Positions 11,575 to 23,089 of a DNA stretch of 64,000 bases are shown here, piece by piece. The stretch is from NCBI GenBank assembly GCA_015680685.1, contig MNCI01026525.1, forward strand, positions 481,758-545,757, written 5' to 3'. Under the pieces are notes generated by a model. It saw only the letters and a program-made list of their open reading frames with translations. It was not told the origin of the DNA and made no database searches. The stretch is from Gnetum montanum. Lineage: Eukaryota; Streptophyta; Gnetopsida; Gnetales; Gnetaceae. Each line of letters starts with the position of its first letter. Positions within the stretch are counted from its first letter, which is position 1. A program made the position numbers and the translations under genes.

Positions 11575-11733
11575 NNNNNNNNNNNNNNNNNNNNNNNNNN
11601 NNNNNNNNNNNNNNNNNNNNNNNNNNNNNNNNNNNNNNNNNNNNNNNNNNNNNNNNNNNNNNNNNNNNNNNNNNNNNNNNNNNNNNNNNNNNNNNNNNNN
11701 NNNNNNNNNNNNNNNNNNNNNNNNNNNNNNNNN
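11575..11733. other. Assembly gap (159 N)
   Basis: A run of N inside the U5 part of solo LTR 1. Reading frames that cross it are meaningless. Confidence 0.99.
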
Positions 11734-12415
11734 TCAAGTCTTTTGAAGGTTCTGTTGAATACAATTGTTGACATCCATTATCTAGCCAAAATGGAGTCTT
11801 GTACGTGGTAGTTTACACAACAATTTTTAGTAGCATAGTAAGATTGTCTTGAAGAAATTGCTTATTTGAGCCTTGGAAATTTAAACAATTCGTAGTTATT
11901 GAATTTGGGATAGCTTTATTGTGAAGTGTTTACTCGTGTCATTTTACCTTGTTTAAATATTTGAGGTCCACACAAATTTGCTTTCTTTTCTGTCTATTTC
12001 CATCAAATCTTGCTCTATTTCTAGTTTTCTTGTGGAACTATCTCTTTCTCTGGGGAAAATTACAGGTAGATTCGCAGAGTTGTGCTCAAATGTTTTTTGC
12101 AAAATTTTATTTGTTACAAGTAGGTATTATAAGGACTATGTAGACTAGGCAATTGAACAAAATAGGAACTCTCAACAACTCACAGTACTTGGCAAAGTTG
12201 GCTAAATCTCTTTAAGACAAGTCATCTATAGTTCACACATAATGCAATTGTTTCATTTTTCACAACCACATGCCGTAACAGCACACACACATACTCACAT
12301 TAACTACTGAGTTTATTTGGAGGTATCTGGGCCTTGGTGTTGCCAGAGACCAGCAGGCACCTAAATCCTATTCGAGGACACTCGTTGGCGGTCGCGTCTC
12401 AAATGGTTGCCAACA

Positions 12416-12420
12416 CCCAT
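12416..12420. repeat. Target-site duplication (cccat), right
   Basis: Exact repeat of 9781-9785 directly after the terminal CCAACA of solo LTR 1. Confidence 0.9.
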
Positions 12421-14316
12421 AATGCATCATATGTTGATATGTTCAAGCCAGTGCCACTGAAAGAAAGATTAGCTAGAGAAGCTAATAGGCACTAAGGGAG
12501 TAGTAGGGTTAACACCTATAGGTAATATTCTAGCAATGAGGCAAGAACAAGTAGGACCATGTGGGTCAATGCTTGCTGATGATAGACCTAGATCAAGTGG
12601 TCCACCAACACAATAGGACTATAGAGCTTCCATGAGCCATTTGTAATAAATTGCAAAAATAATAATTTGGGAAATGAGAAAAGGTACCACATTATACAAA
12701 GTAAGAGATAACTGTATAAGGAATATAATATTAATAGGACCTACTAGTGGTCAAGTATGTTTATAGATAGGAATGGCTGAAGACTAGGAACAACAAATTT
12801 TTGAGAATGCTACATCTTTCTAGGTTATGCTAGAAATTGAAGAAGGAGCCACAGTTGTGATGATGCAATACCAAGATGTAGTAGGATTAGTAGAGGTAAC
12901 TGTCAATTAGATAAAAGAATCACTTAATGTTCCCATTGTGCCATCGATAGACATTACTAGAGCCAAAGATGTAGAAATCATAGTGAAAACATCCATGATC
13001 CTAGCAAAACATGCTTCTGGATATATTATTGTAGATGGGCCAAGTTATGCAAATTCTCTTTGATATTCCCAATGATATCATTGCAGTTTAGTTTGATCTA
13101 ATCTCTACAAAATATAAGTTGATAATGACTAAGACAAGAGCAAAACATGTAGAAAATGAAGTGCAAAGGTTGCAAGCTAAATTAGCAACCTTAAAAGTAG
13201 AAAGAAGAGACCTTGCATAGTATGGTGCACCTAACTAGTTGGATAAATTTAGAATTGAGCAAGTAACGAAACTCATACCTTGGAATATTTAGGTAGATAT
13301 GGTGAAGGAAAAAGCAATACAAAATGCTTTTTTGGTAGAAACCCAAACTTATGCACATGCTAAAGAAATAACTACCCTTGAAGAAGAAAATAAGAAAATT
13401 GCTATTGAAAATACTAGGTTGAAAGATATAGAAAAGTAGAAAAATATTTTTAAAGAAAGGATCCACTAGTTAAGAGAATAGTTTATTAGAGTCAACCAAG
13501 ACATGAGCAAATCATTCAATGAAAATTAGGCCTATCAATGGAAGATGTCCATGCTATCCATAAAAAATTAGTAATTGAAATTAGCATGTGGAAAAATGTG
13601 GTCAAGAAACATGAGAGGCTCAAGGAACACTATAGAGACTAGATGAGCATATATAAGAAAATTAATAAAAAATAAATCCAAATGGATAAAGCCAAATTTA
13701 GTTCAATCACTGCATAGATACTTGATTGGCAACTGATTCTAGGTAGTCTTGCCCATGTCCACCAGGCTAAGGTGAAGAATAAAAACTTGTAGATTGAAGA
13801 TTTGATAGAACATATGGGGTTAGTATACCTTTAGTATGCTAATTTTGTCATGTTAGTAGTAGGTAGACTAATAAATGAGCTAGAGTAATAGGTAGCTTTA
13901 GTATATGCCATGTATGAAAAACAGTTTGTGGATTAGAAAGATGCACAAAAAAATTGCATATTGCAAGCTCTAAGCTTGAAATAGTGAAATCCATTTACCA
14001 AAATAAAAAATATGTAGTAGAAAATCCAATCAGATGAGTGACGGATTACAAAGAATTAAGAAAGATGGCTGGGGAATTTGAGGAAGAAAGAAGGCAGTTT
14101 ACAACTTGATATGTGAAAGCCAACAAAATTCTTTCATAGCTACCATGCACATGGGAAGTATCAATGTTATCAAACATTGAAAAAATCTCTTGGATAGTAC
14201 ATGATCCAAGATTAGAAGAGGAGAAGCTTTAGGTGCTACTCAACTGTTATCAATTTAAGAAGCTTGATGACAAAGAAAAGAAGTTGATGGAGAAGCCACC
14301 ACCACTAGGAACTTAA
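12421..14316 (+). pseudogene. Element A 3' ORF, part 2 (coiled-coil protein remnant)
   Basis: Continuation of the 3' reading frame after the solo LTR. From about 13125 the plus strand reads as a charged helical repeat: MTKTRAKHVENEVQRLQAKL, then EITTLEEENKKIAIENTRLKD, a typical coiled coil. It ends near 14316 in a proline-rich tail (EKPPPLGT, then TAA), about 230 bases before the 3' LTR. Many stops interrupt it, mostly TAG. A 91-codon open frame on the opposite strand (13191-13466) is only its antisense. Product and role are unknown. Confidence 0.6.
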
Positions 14317-14531
14317 ATGCTACATCAAGATTTGTTATTTTGTTTTGTTTTGATTTGTTTTTAATATCAAATGTGTTCATCATATCATGCATGATAATTT
14401 TGTAAAGAACCACTAAAAGCACAATGTGGCATTCAAAGTCAAGTAGTCATGTCAAGTTTAAGTACTCCTCATAATTTTGTAAGGGACTATATCCTCCTTT
14501 TTTTTCTAACTTGACAAAAAGTTTCTAGTTA

Positions 14532-14543
14532 GTCATAGGGGTA
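14532..14543 (+). other. Polypurine tract of element A
   Basis: The G-rich stretch GTCATAGGGGTA lies immediately before the TG of the 3' LTR. The equivalent in element C is GTTGTGGGGGTA. This would be the plus-strand primer of reverse transcription. Confidence 0.7.
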
Positions 14544-15461
14544 TGATAAAAAACTATTTTTAATGAGCTAGGATATCACATCTATGATATTACATTGTAT
14601 CTACGATATTGTAGACTTGCATATATCATTATTGATGTAATGTAGAGGGCCTTGGTCATCCCTATAAATACCAATACTTGGTCACATCGAACGAATAACT
14701 TTCATTTCACCCTTAGTGAAACTATTATAGTTTGTTTTCATAACTTACACTTAGTGATAGGGTGAATGCCTATAGTGTGGTGTTAAATATTTGTACAATG
14801 TCTTCATTTGAGTGGATTATACTTGGGTATAGTTCATGAATGGAAATAAAGATCAAGATTGTTTGTTATCATTGTAGCATTACACTTCTTTATTTTTTGC
14901 TTAGTCATTTTCTTTACTTATCTTAATTTTTAATCCTTTAATATGTTTACTTTAGTTTAGTGCTTTACATTTCTCAAGTACTTTAATTTTTCATATCCAT
15001 TAGTAAGGTAGAATGAGTATGATTGGTTTCAAGTGTATAAGGGTAATTATTTGGTAATCCCAGTAGTGTTATTGCTTAGTTCACCTAGTAGCATAATACT
15101 TGGTAATGTAGTAATGGTTATATGAGTCGAGGATGTGTGTGGGAAGTTAAGAACATATGCTTATTAGCATAGGATAGAATAGATTTATAGTTATGTTAGC
15201 ATTTAGATTTTATTCTTATCTTTTGTTATGAATACACTTAGGAGTAATATGAGCCTACAACATCAACATATCACATACCTCACTAAGAGCTAAACCATAC
15301 TACTCAAACTTCACTAGCTCAAGGTGGAGAGATAGCGATCACAAACAGATCTTCAACCACTAGCATACTTACATTGTCCATCCATGGATTATGATCTGGT
15401 CACGTGTATGCACTCATGACTTGTATGGTAGAGTGTTGGGATACTAAGCTGCTTATTGATG
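14544..15461 (+). repeat. Element A 3' LTR
   Basis: Starts TGATAAA after the polypurine tract and aligns with 1493-2384, including the TATA box (14663-14670). The terminal CTCATCA of the 5' LTR is degraded to CTTATTGA or nearby, so the exact end lies between 15458 and 15461. Confidence 0.85.
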
Positions 15462-18090
15462 ACCACTCAAAAATCCAATGTAAAATCAAAATTAAATGAA
15501 TGATACTTATCAAGAAAGGTAACCCACATAAGTATCTAGTTTCTTATAAAGAAATGTGATTTATGTTAGCACCACAAAAATATATATGAAACTTACTAAG
15601 AAAGGTAACCCACATAAACAACATAAAAATGTAAGACCACTCATTCAAAAAGATGACTTACATAAGTATTACTAATCTAGAGTTCAAATTCAAATAAGCT
15701 CAAATATCAAAATACAAATATGTACATAGATACATACATATACATATTTAAAAGAAATCTTGGGTGGTGGGGAAACATATCCAAATCCCTTAACAAACTA
15801 AATAAAGGATCTAAGCCAAAGGATATGGCTACCAAGTAGGAACTTAAGACTACTAAAAACGAAAATAGAGGTTCTAAGAGGATGACTAAAATTGCAAAAA
15901 AGCTCAAAAAGAAAAAATAAATTGTTGAAGACTATTCTAAGCTTCCAAAGATTCTAAAAATATGATTAGTTACTATTTTTGAGCTTTTAGACATTGTAGA
16001 AAGTCTTAGAAATTGTGTTTTTCATCATTTTCATAATTTTTCATTGTTGAGAGTTTAGATCCCACTTTACAAAATTTACTCAAAATGACATATGATATTC
16101 AAAATTAATGTCAAAATTTAGTGTGATAGGATTATTGATGAGTTATCTAATGAGATTTTTAAAATCCATTGTAAGTCCTAGACTTGGGAAGTATTTCATG
16201 CACCCTATGTTTATAGTCCTAGCATGTTCAATTAAGGTTAATATCTTCCAAATTTACACCTTTATATTATACTTTAAGATCATGTGCATGTTTATAGTTC
16301 CTTAAGATCTTTTTGACTTTGTTCAAGCTTCCTCTGGTCCTTTGGACATGTCTCCTTAGGTTCAAACTTTTACCCAAAACTAGTAGTTACCAATGTAGTT
16401 TGTTAGGGGAAGGAGATGATCTCAGTACCATACATTACTACATCCCTTGCTTTAATCTAGGGATGCTAATAGATCCCTTTCATGAACTAGTTTATTTTTC
16501 TTCACTCATGGTGTATGAAAGATTGGCTTGAGTTGCATTGACGGATCTCCATTGACACTTGGGTGCTAGCTAACCTTCTTAGTTATATTGTGAGAACTAT
16601 AAATACCTAGAATGAGCTTTCATATACATCATAGATATAACATTAATTATATTTGAGCTTTTGGTATTTGGTTTATATGTAAAGCTCATTCTCTCTTGGA
16701 TAAGTTGGATATTTCTTATTCTATATGTGTGTTTTGAGTTGTCCTTTTCACAAGTGTGGCTAGACTCTATCAGAGTGCTACCTTGCTTATGTATCTTGGA
16801 ACTATTTGGTTGATGCATAGTATAGTGTTTGTACAGTGCATAAACATCATGGTTTTTGCTTTGTTCTATATCATTGATGCCTTAAAACATTAAAACATTA
16901 AAAATATTTATTTAATATTTATTTAATTAAGTTGTGACGATTCATCTTTATCTAAGAAGATCACAATTGTATGACATTATGTTGTGCCATAATGGTTCTA
17001 ACTATGAGCCATTTGTTATTTTTTAGGTATGGTGTTGCACCTATTTGATAAAGAATTATGACACCTATGAGTGATTATGAGTATTATGCCTATTTTCATG
17101 AGGGATTATGATGCATGCATGTTTATTACTATTTTGTTCCTATATTCATAAAATTGATAAAATTTCTAAAATATAAAATTATAAACATTTTCTATATTCC
17201 TCACAATGGAACCATATGATATGTATTATAATATCTTTTATATTTATTGAACATAATGACATATATGAGTATTCTTGGTAATCTACTCAACATCATCTTC
17301 AAAGCTTATGATTAGTGGAACCCCTTTGAGTATTTCCACAAATGATGCTAGTGCATTTCTTAAAAATAATTGTATATTTTTTATCTTAATATTTTTAATC
17401 CAAGTATATATTTCTATAGCATTGTGTGTAGGCTTTAAACATAAAAGATATGAAAGATAATGCTCAAAGCTCTCTAAGAGCCTATGGCATAGGAAATGTA
17501 ATAAAATAATGGAGGGATTCCATCATATTAGAACACTCAAAGGATGTGATCCTACACTAGTTATTTTGGCTTATCATTAAGATAAGAAAGGGAGTTGCAT
17601 GATGATCATGGACTATTTGAAAAAGTAATGGTAGGGTTGTACCACATTATCTTAAGGAGGCCTTGATTAACATTGGGCTAGAGGATGATCATATGTTTTA
17701 CAAAGCTTGTGAGCTAGTGTATGATGATTATGAGTCTCTCTATATATATAAGCCTTGAGAACAATTGGTAGAATAGGAGGCTCATGATAGCTTTTGATTT
17801 GACCATTCATATGAAGAGGGAGATGGGCAAGTAGTTAAGAAAGAAAAAGTACCACATATGTCATGAAGGTCCATGATTAGAAAGCTCTCACTAAAGTGAA
17901 GCTAGAATTCATGATGATGATCTTATCCCTTGGTTCTAGCATTTGCACTTGTCTAGACCATTCAATGATGATGATGCTTCTTTGTTTAACTAGGGTGACT
18001 ATCATAAACTTAATGAAACTATCTATATCTCATAGGATCATGTTTATGATAAATTCATTAAATAAATTACCATGGATTATATCCAAATAG
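15462..18090. other. Decayed, unassigned sequence
   Basis: No gene is supported. Two copies of the phrase AAGAAAGGTAACCCACATAA occur at about 15511 and 15597. A plus-strand TATA-like ACTATAAATACC lies at about 16596, so part of 15.9-16.9 kb might be an old LTR, but no partner was found. Scattered open frames of 60-70 codons have no recognisable product. The stretch 17880-18090 may be the 3' continuation of the minus-strand chromovirus remnant next to it. Confidence 0.4.
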
Positions 18091-18099
18091 ATAGAGGGC

Positions 18100-18955
18100 T
18101 CATTAGTAATGATTTCTAACTTAACATGCAAGTATTTGGAAATGCTTGCTACTTGTAAGGGATTATCAATGATTGGCAAGAGTTGTGGTTATTTCCTTGC
18201 ATATCCATTAAGCATGCATAGACTTGATACAAGTACTTACCATTCCTTCCAAATCAATTTGAAAGTTGATAGATATGGTCAAAATCTTCTACATGAAATT
18301 TTAGACCTATGTCTATATCTAAAAAGTTTGAAAGGAAATGCAAAAATGTTGTATTTTCCTATTTCATAATGGATAGTAAAGTTAAAATAAATTAATAATT
18401 TAACATATCTTCTCTAATACATCTTCAACTATGGTTGCTTTATTAAGTACTACAATCCTTTGTGTTCATTCCATGTTCTCAACTACTTAACAAATAAATA
18501 GTGGCACCAAACCTTTAAGGCAAATACCATCACTCCTAGCTTAAGATCTTCAATAAGTTAATGCATCTTATAAGCCTTCAATTATCTTAAGATATATGCT
18601 ACCACTTTTCCCTCTTGCATGAGGATACACCCATAATCTTTACTTGTGAAATTAAAGCAAACATCATACAATTGAGCTAGAGTAGGTGAAATCAATACAA
18701 TAGTCAAGATCAATCTACTCTTGAGCTTGGTAAAAGCAGTTTGACATTTTTGGTCATATGAAAACAAAACATCCTTTCATGATACCTTTTCAATAGGTAA
18801 AGTGATGTATAAAAAACCTTATATTCTAACCTATCAAATAAAGGAAAGGATAAACATCTTTAACATTTTTAGGAATAGGTTAATCTCAAATAACTGATAC
18901 CTTAGTAGGGATCACTACAATACTAGCCTTTATAAATAACATGTTTCAAGAACAA
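18100..18955 (-). pseudogene. Chromovirus-like RT/RNase H remnant
   Basis: On the minus strand, from about 18860 downwards, the sequence reads as the RT-RNase H junction of a chromovirus-type gypsy pol: YDQKCQTAFTKLKSRL, then YGCILMQEGKVVAYILR, LGVMVFALKVWCHYL and, near 18380, FNFTIHYEIGKYN. These match the family blocks W-S-E-x-C-x-x-A-F, G-C-V-L-M-Q-x-G-x-V-V-A-Y, V-V-F-A-L-K-x-W-R-H-Y-L and the conserved I-x-Y-H-P-G-K-A-N. The catalytic Asp of C-D-A-S-x-x-G-x-G is not kept (FNFTSKDYG). RT is cut off at about 18955. A different lineage from elements A-C. Confidence 0.75.
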
Positions 18956-21236
18956 AATCTCTGACACTTTACTAACTAGGCTTAGGCTAGAAAGTTATTA
19001 CTTATATAAAACTTAAATTATGGAATAATAATGTATTTTTAATAAAATAAAATGGTTGTTAAGATAATTAAACAAGCAAAGTAGTAGACATTCATAATTA
19101 AGTAAATGCATAGGAGTTAAAAAAATATGTAGAAAAATGTAAAAACATTTTAAAAATAGTAACAATATTATCATGCATACAAAAATAACCTATTCACTAA
19201 CAAAAAAAAGATGAAAACTATCACCCAATATAAATATTAACAATAAAAAATGTTTAAAAATAACTATTGAAACTAACATGTATAGGAACAAAACTACATG
19301 ATCCAAAATATATAAGTATGAAACTAAAAGTACATTTTCAAACAAAAATACATTTTTTTCTAATATTACATACTTGTCAAACTAAATAAAACATAATAAA
19401 TCATGTAACATAATTGAATCCAAATTTGAGTCGTCCTATATCTAAGACAACATAAAATAGTACAAATCCAATAAACAATCGAAATCTAAAATCCCAACTA
19501 ACTATTACAACATATAATTAACTTTAAACTAGAAATATAAAATTAACTAAAATATCAAAAATAGGATATTTTAATCATTTTCTACCTTCTCTAGATCCTC
19601 CTTATTAGAACTAACATAATCACATAAAAATCACAAAAACTAAGTAAAATAAGTCCTAAAACTAAGTAGTGTAAACCAACTAGCAAAAGTAGTCCGTTAT
19701 AGATTTGGATGTAGGCATCAAGTAGATGGATAGTCATGAACATGTGTAGCCACAAATAAATATTATCCAAACCATATAAACATCAAATCAAAAAGATACT
19801 AACAATAATGCCAAATCAATAGTTATTTATAAACTAAAAACTTCATCATCATCCTTAAGCCCTTCAATGAATAGGTCTAATTACCAATGAAGATGGGTAT
19901 ATAATTCATATTATTTTAATAATTAAATTATCTTAAAATTCATATGAAATGATTAGTAACACTAAATTTCACATAACGATTAATACACCTAAAGCCTAGA
20001 TATAGATGATTGATGAGTCTGAAATCCATATATAAATGATCAGTAAAACTAAATTTTATAAAAATAAAGAGGAGTATAAAACTAATATATAATTAAATGG
20101 ATGATAAAACCAAAACTAAAAAATAATAATAAAATTCCTTAATGATGAAAAAACAAATCTAAATATCCAATGAAATTGAAAATTCCAAACAAAAGAGTTG
20201 GTAAGTCTAAAACTCACATAAAATATGTAGTTAGTATATCTATAATCCATATTCATTTGAATGGTTGGTTAGCCAAAATCTCACATTTATCATATAAAGG
20301 TTATTAAATAAATTTACCAAAATATCAAATTTTGAAACTAGAAGAACTAGGAAAATAGATCAAGAAATATTACTAAATAAAACTTTATGCAAAGGTTAAC
20401 AAATAAGATATTAAAGATTCAAACTAAAATTATACCCAAGGGGTAAGGTGTTCTTAGATCATAAATGTTATAGAATCTCTTTTCATCAAAATTAATATTT
20501 TAAAGGTTAAAAGAACAACTAATTATTGTAACATTCTATCATTAATGGAGCAGGAATTAAATTTTGAAAAATTAATTATGTGGTAAGATCAAATTAAGCT
20601 TCAATGTGTTGTATTATTGGTCATTCAAACTTTAGGTAGAACAAGATGGAAGATAAAATAATAAATAAAATGATTTTTAGCATTTTTTATGGCCTAAAAC
20701 AAAACTTCAACATGAATAATTCTTAAGTTCAAACTTTGGAAGAAAACAACCTAATAAAGAATACATAACATGGTACTATTTATCCAATTCCATAGGATCT
20801 TTAAAGGCCAATAGATGGAGTTCAATTCCTAAGATGGTTTTGGATTCAAGTCTCAACAAGAGATAAAGACTATATGCAAGGCATAAATGCTAGTCCATAA
20901 CCATTCTACAGTATATATGTTAGGGTTTTCAATGTTGATTTTATTTGGCCAATAGATCAGATCATAACTTATTTAATTATTTGGTGAAGAGAAAAGCATA
21001 GAATTAGATTAGCATATAATAATGATGTTATATGTCAAGGTTATAATTTTTCCAATTCAAAAATTAAGGAAAAAGGAAAAATGCATTTTTCCTACTTTGC
21101 ATTTTCACATAACATAATTTCCATAACTTACATGCAATATGAAAGTGATAAACTTAGGATAACTTTTCTAAAGATTAAATGAATATGTGGATGGCTTGAA
21201 AATTGAAGTGGAGATAAAGAGTTTTTATTCATATAG
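18956..21236. other. AT-rich sequence with weak short repeats
   Basis: No gene is supported. Between about 19960 and 20290, phrases like GATGATNAGTAAAACTAAA and AATCCATAT recur irregularly, suggesting a very old tandem repeat. The left edge truncates the chromovirus remnant. The right edge runs into the AAATGGGATAAA-type repeats. Confidence 0.45.
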
Positions 21237-21305
21237 AAAATGGGATAAAGTTATTTTTTCTAATTTTGTGTCATAAAGGAAAGTTGAAATAGGTTGAAAT
21301 GCATT

Positions 21306-21800
21306 CTAGTTCACTCATTCTTGCACCTAAGAAAGATGGCAAGTGGTGGGCCTGCATCAATTTTTGGCTTCTAAATATGGAAACATTTAAGGACCATTTT
21401 CCATTGCCATTTTTTGATAAGGTATTAGACAATATCTAGGCATTACTACTATAGTTTTTTGTATGGTTATAGTGGCTATAATCAAATCCAGATCATGCTT
21501 GAAGACTAGGCTAAAACAACATTCGCAAGTCCTTGGGGGAACTTTTGCATATTGCAAGATGCCTTTTGGTCTATGCAATAACCCTGGTACCTTTCAACTC
21601 CTAGTTCTTAGCATTTTTCAATAGCAAATTAGAAGTGGTATGGAAGTCTTTATGGATGACTTCTCCACTTATGGAGTTACATTTGAGCAAGCCTTGGACT
21701 ACCTTGAGCATGTGCTAAAATGACGTGTTAAAACCAAGTTGTGGCTCAATTGGCAAAAAAGTCACTTAATGTTCTAAACAAGTATTGTATGCCAAAGTAA
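21306..21800 (+). pseudogene. Isolated Athila-like RT fragment
   Basis: A plus-strand RT core without other pol domains. It holds HSFLAPKKDGKWWACINF-like and MEVFMDDFSTYG blocks, the latter with both catalytic aspartates. It is nearly the same as the RT of element B read on the minus strand (about 28490-28985): one 63-codon antisense stretch differs by only six residues. It stops abruptly on both sides in unrelated satellite-like DNA. It could be a captured fragment, a gene-conversion product or a deletion remnant. Confidence 0.8.
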
Positions 21801-21854
21801 ATTTTCTCTAATTTGCATTATAAAGACACATGACTCTTCTATTAGGAATTTACA

Positions 21855-22240
21855 AAATGGGTTAAATCTCGTTTGTCCCATTTTGTTGTTTGTCAACGTC
21901 CTATTTTCCCCATTTTATGAACTAATTATATGAAATGGGATAAAACTCATTTGTTCCATTTTTCTATTTGACCAAGTTTCATTTTCCCCATTTAATGAAG
22001 TCATTGTAAAAAATGGGATCAAACTCATTTGTCCCATTTTACTATTTGGCCAAGTTTCATTTTCCTCATTTCATGAAGTCATTCTATGAAATGGGATAAA
22101 ATTAATTGTCCTATTTCACTATTTGACTAAGTTCTATTTTTCCCATTTCATAAAGCCTCTATACAAAATGGGATAAAACTCATTTGTTCCATTTCACTAT
22201 TTAGTAAAATCCCATATTCCACATTTCAAGAGAGTATTTT
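21855..22240. repeat. 78-bp tandem repeat array (5 copies)
   Basis: Unit starts at 21855, 21933, 22011, 22089 and 22166 give periods of 78, 78, 78 and 77. Each unit begins AAATGGGATAAAACTCATTT and continues GTCCCATTT, so AAATGGGA and TCCCATTT can pair around a short loop. Units then share a CCATTTCATGAAGTCAT-like end. Confidence 0.88.
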
Positions 22241-23089
22241 TCTTACATGAAACTCAACATGGAGAATTTTTCTCTCTTCTCAATTTTGAAATGGGAAATG
22301 TCTAGTTTACCCTAGTTTAGACACCAAGTAGTACATGTTACAAAAACACATAACTCTGTAATGCAAAAATCAAAATAGGTAAAATGGCCATTTTCCCCAT
22401 CTCATACTTGGCTAGTGTGTAGTTTTTGCATTTGAAAGGGGGAATGGTTACATGAAGTTCAAGATGGGTAAAATGACCAAAAAGCCACTATTTAAAATCA
22501 GATAAAATTTATTTGGCTGATTCTGCTAAACTAGTTAGTTCACTACTCTCCCATTTCAAAAAAGAAACTCAAGTTAGAATACAATGGTAAATTCTAGTGA
22601 TCCCTATAGATTGGATAAAGGAGGTTATATTAGAGATTAAAGTGGAAAGTGTGGCCATTACCCCACTTCTCAAATAAAAATTTATATTTTCCATTTCATC
22701 AAGTGGTGCAAAATGATGAAAAGTTAATTTTCCTCAATTTGAGCCATGAATAAAACTTAAGACCAAACAAAGCATTTTTATCCCATTTCACTATTTAGAT
22801 AAGACCTATTTTCACAATTTCATTAAATGGCCCAAAATGGAAAGAATGAATCCTGCTCCATTTCATTAACATGGTGCAAAGTGGAAAAAACACTATTTTA
22901 TCAGTTCTACAATTTAGGACAAATTTAGAGTAAATTTATTTTATCCAAAATTGATCCATGACATAAAATAAGATATGAACTAAAATGGGAAAGAGGACCA
23001 TTATCCCACTTTCAAATGGGACCAAACTAACTTTTTTCATTTCATCTAATGAAAAAGATATGGTCACTTGGTGATGATCCAGCATAATT

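Larger units (their letters stand above)
9786..12415 (+). mobile_element. Solo LTR 1 (about 2.6 kb), inserted in element A
   Basis: The unit begins TGTTGGCACATTTG and ends GGTTGCCAACA, is flanked by a perfect cccat duplication, and has no primer site, pol or internal direct LTR pair. This fits a solo LTR left after recombination between the two LTRs of a full element. A second copy lies inverted at 53885-56513. Layout: a variable upstream part (9830-10780, GC-richer from about 10280), a part shared with copy 2 (10780-12415) with 8-bp CCTAACTT repeats at about 11190-11225, a TATA box at 11303-11310, and a U5 region interrupted by a gap of 159 N. The length therefore includes an unknown gap size. 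Confidence 0.85.
1493..15461 (+). mobile_element. Element A: Athila-like Ty3/gypsy LTR retrotransposon (decayed, with nested solo LTR)
   Basis: Two related LTRs of about 0.9 kb in the same orientation bound this element. Inside, in plus-strand order, are a tRNA-Asp-type primer site, a gag remnant, protease, RT, RNase H, integrase, a long 3' region with an extra coiled-coil reading frame, and a G-rich polypurine tract. The order protease-RT-RNase H-integrase defines Ty3/gypsy; the primer site and the integrase/RNase H sequence resemble the Athila lineage. About 2.6 kb of the length is a later solo LTR insertion at 9786-12415. Candidate target duplication is imperfect (actac at 1488-1492, accac at 15462-15466), so the right boundary is uncertain by a few bases. 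All frames are broken; the element is dead. Confidence 0.88.
21237..23060. repeat. AAATGGGATAAA-type satellite-like region
   Basis: Words such as AAATGGGATAAA, GTCCCATTT and CACTATTTGA recur throughout. The ordered core is the 78-bp array at 21855-22240; degenerate copies continue to about 23060 (for example 22770-22860). One unit start is visible at 21237, before the RT fragment at 21306-21800, so that fragment is embedded in the repeat region. The array may belong to the untranslated part of the plus-strand element whose frame starts at about 23090; this is inference. Confidence 0.6.

Noticed and set aside
11493-11774. Open reading frames over the N run in solo LTR 1 (and 54152-54593 in solo LTR 2)
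   Set aside because: They exist only because N codons are read as open; no coding evidence.
13191-13466. 91-codon minus-strand ORF
   Set aside because: Antisense of the coiled-coil frame of element A; open by composition.
21387-21578. Minus-strand ORF of 63 codons and its twin at 28697-28888 (+)
   Set aside because: Both are antisense shadows of the RT domain; useful only to show how similar the two RT copies are.
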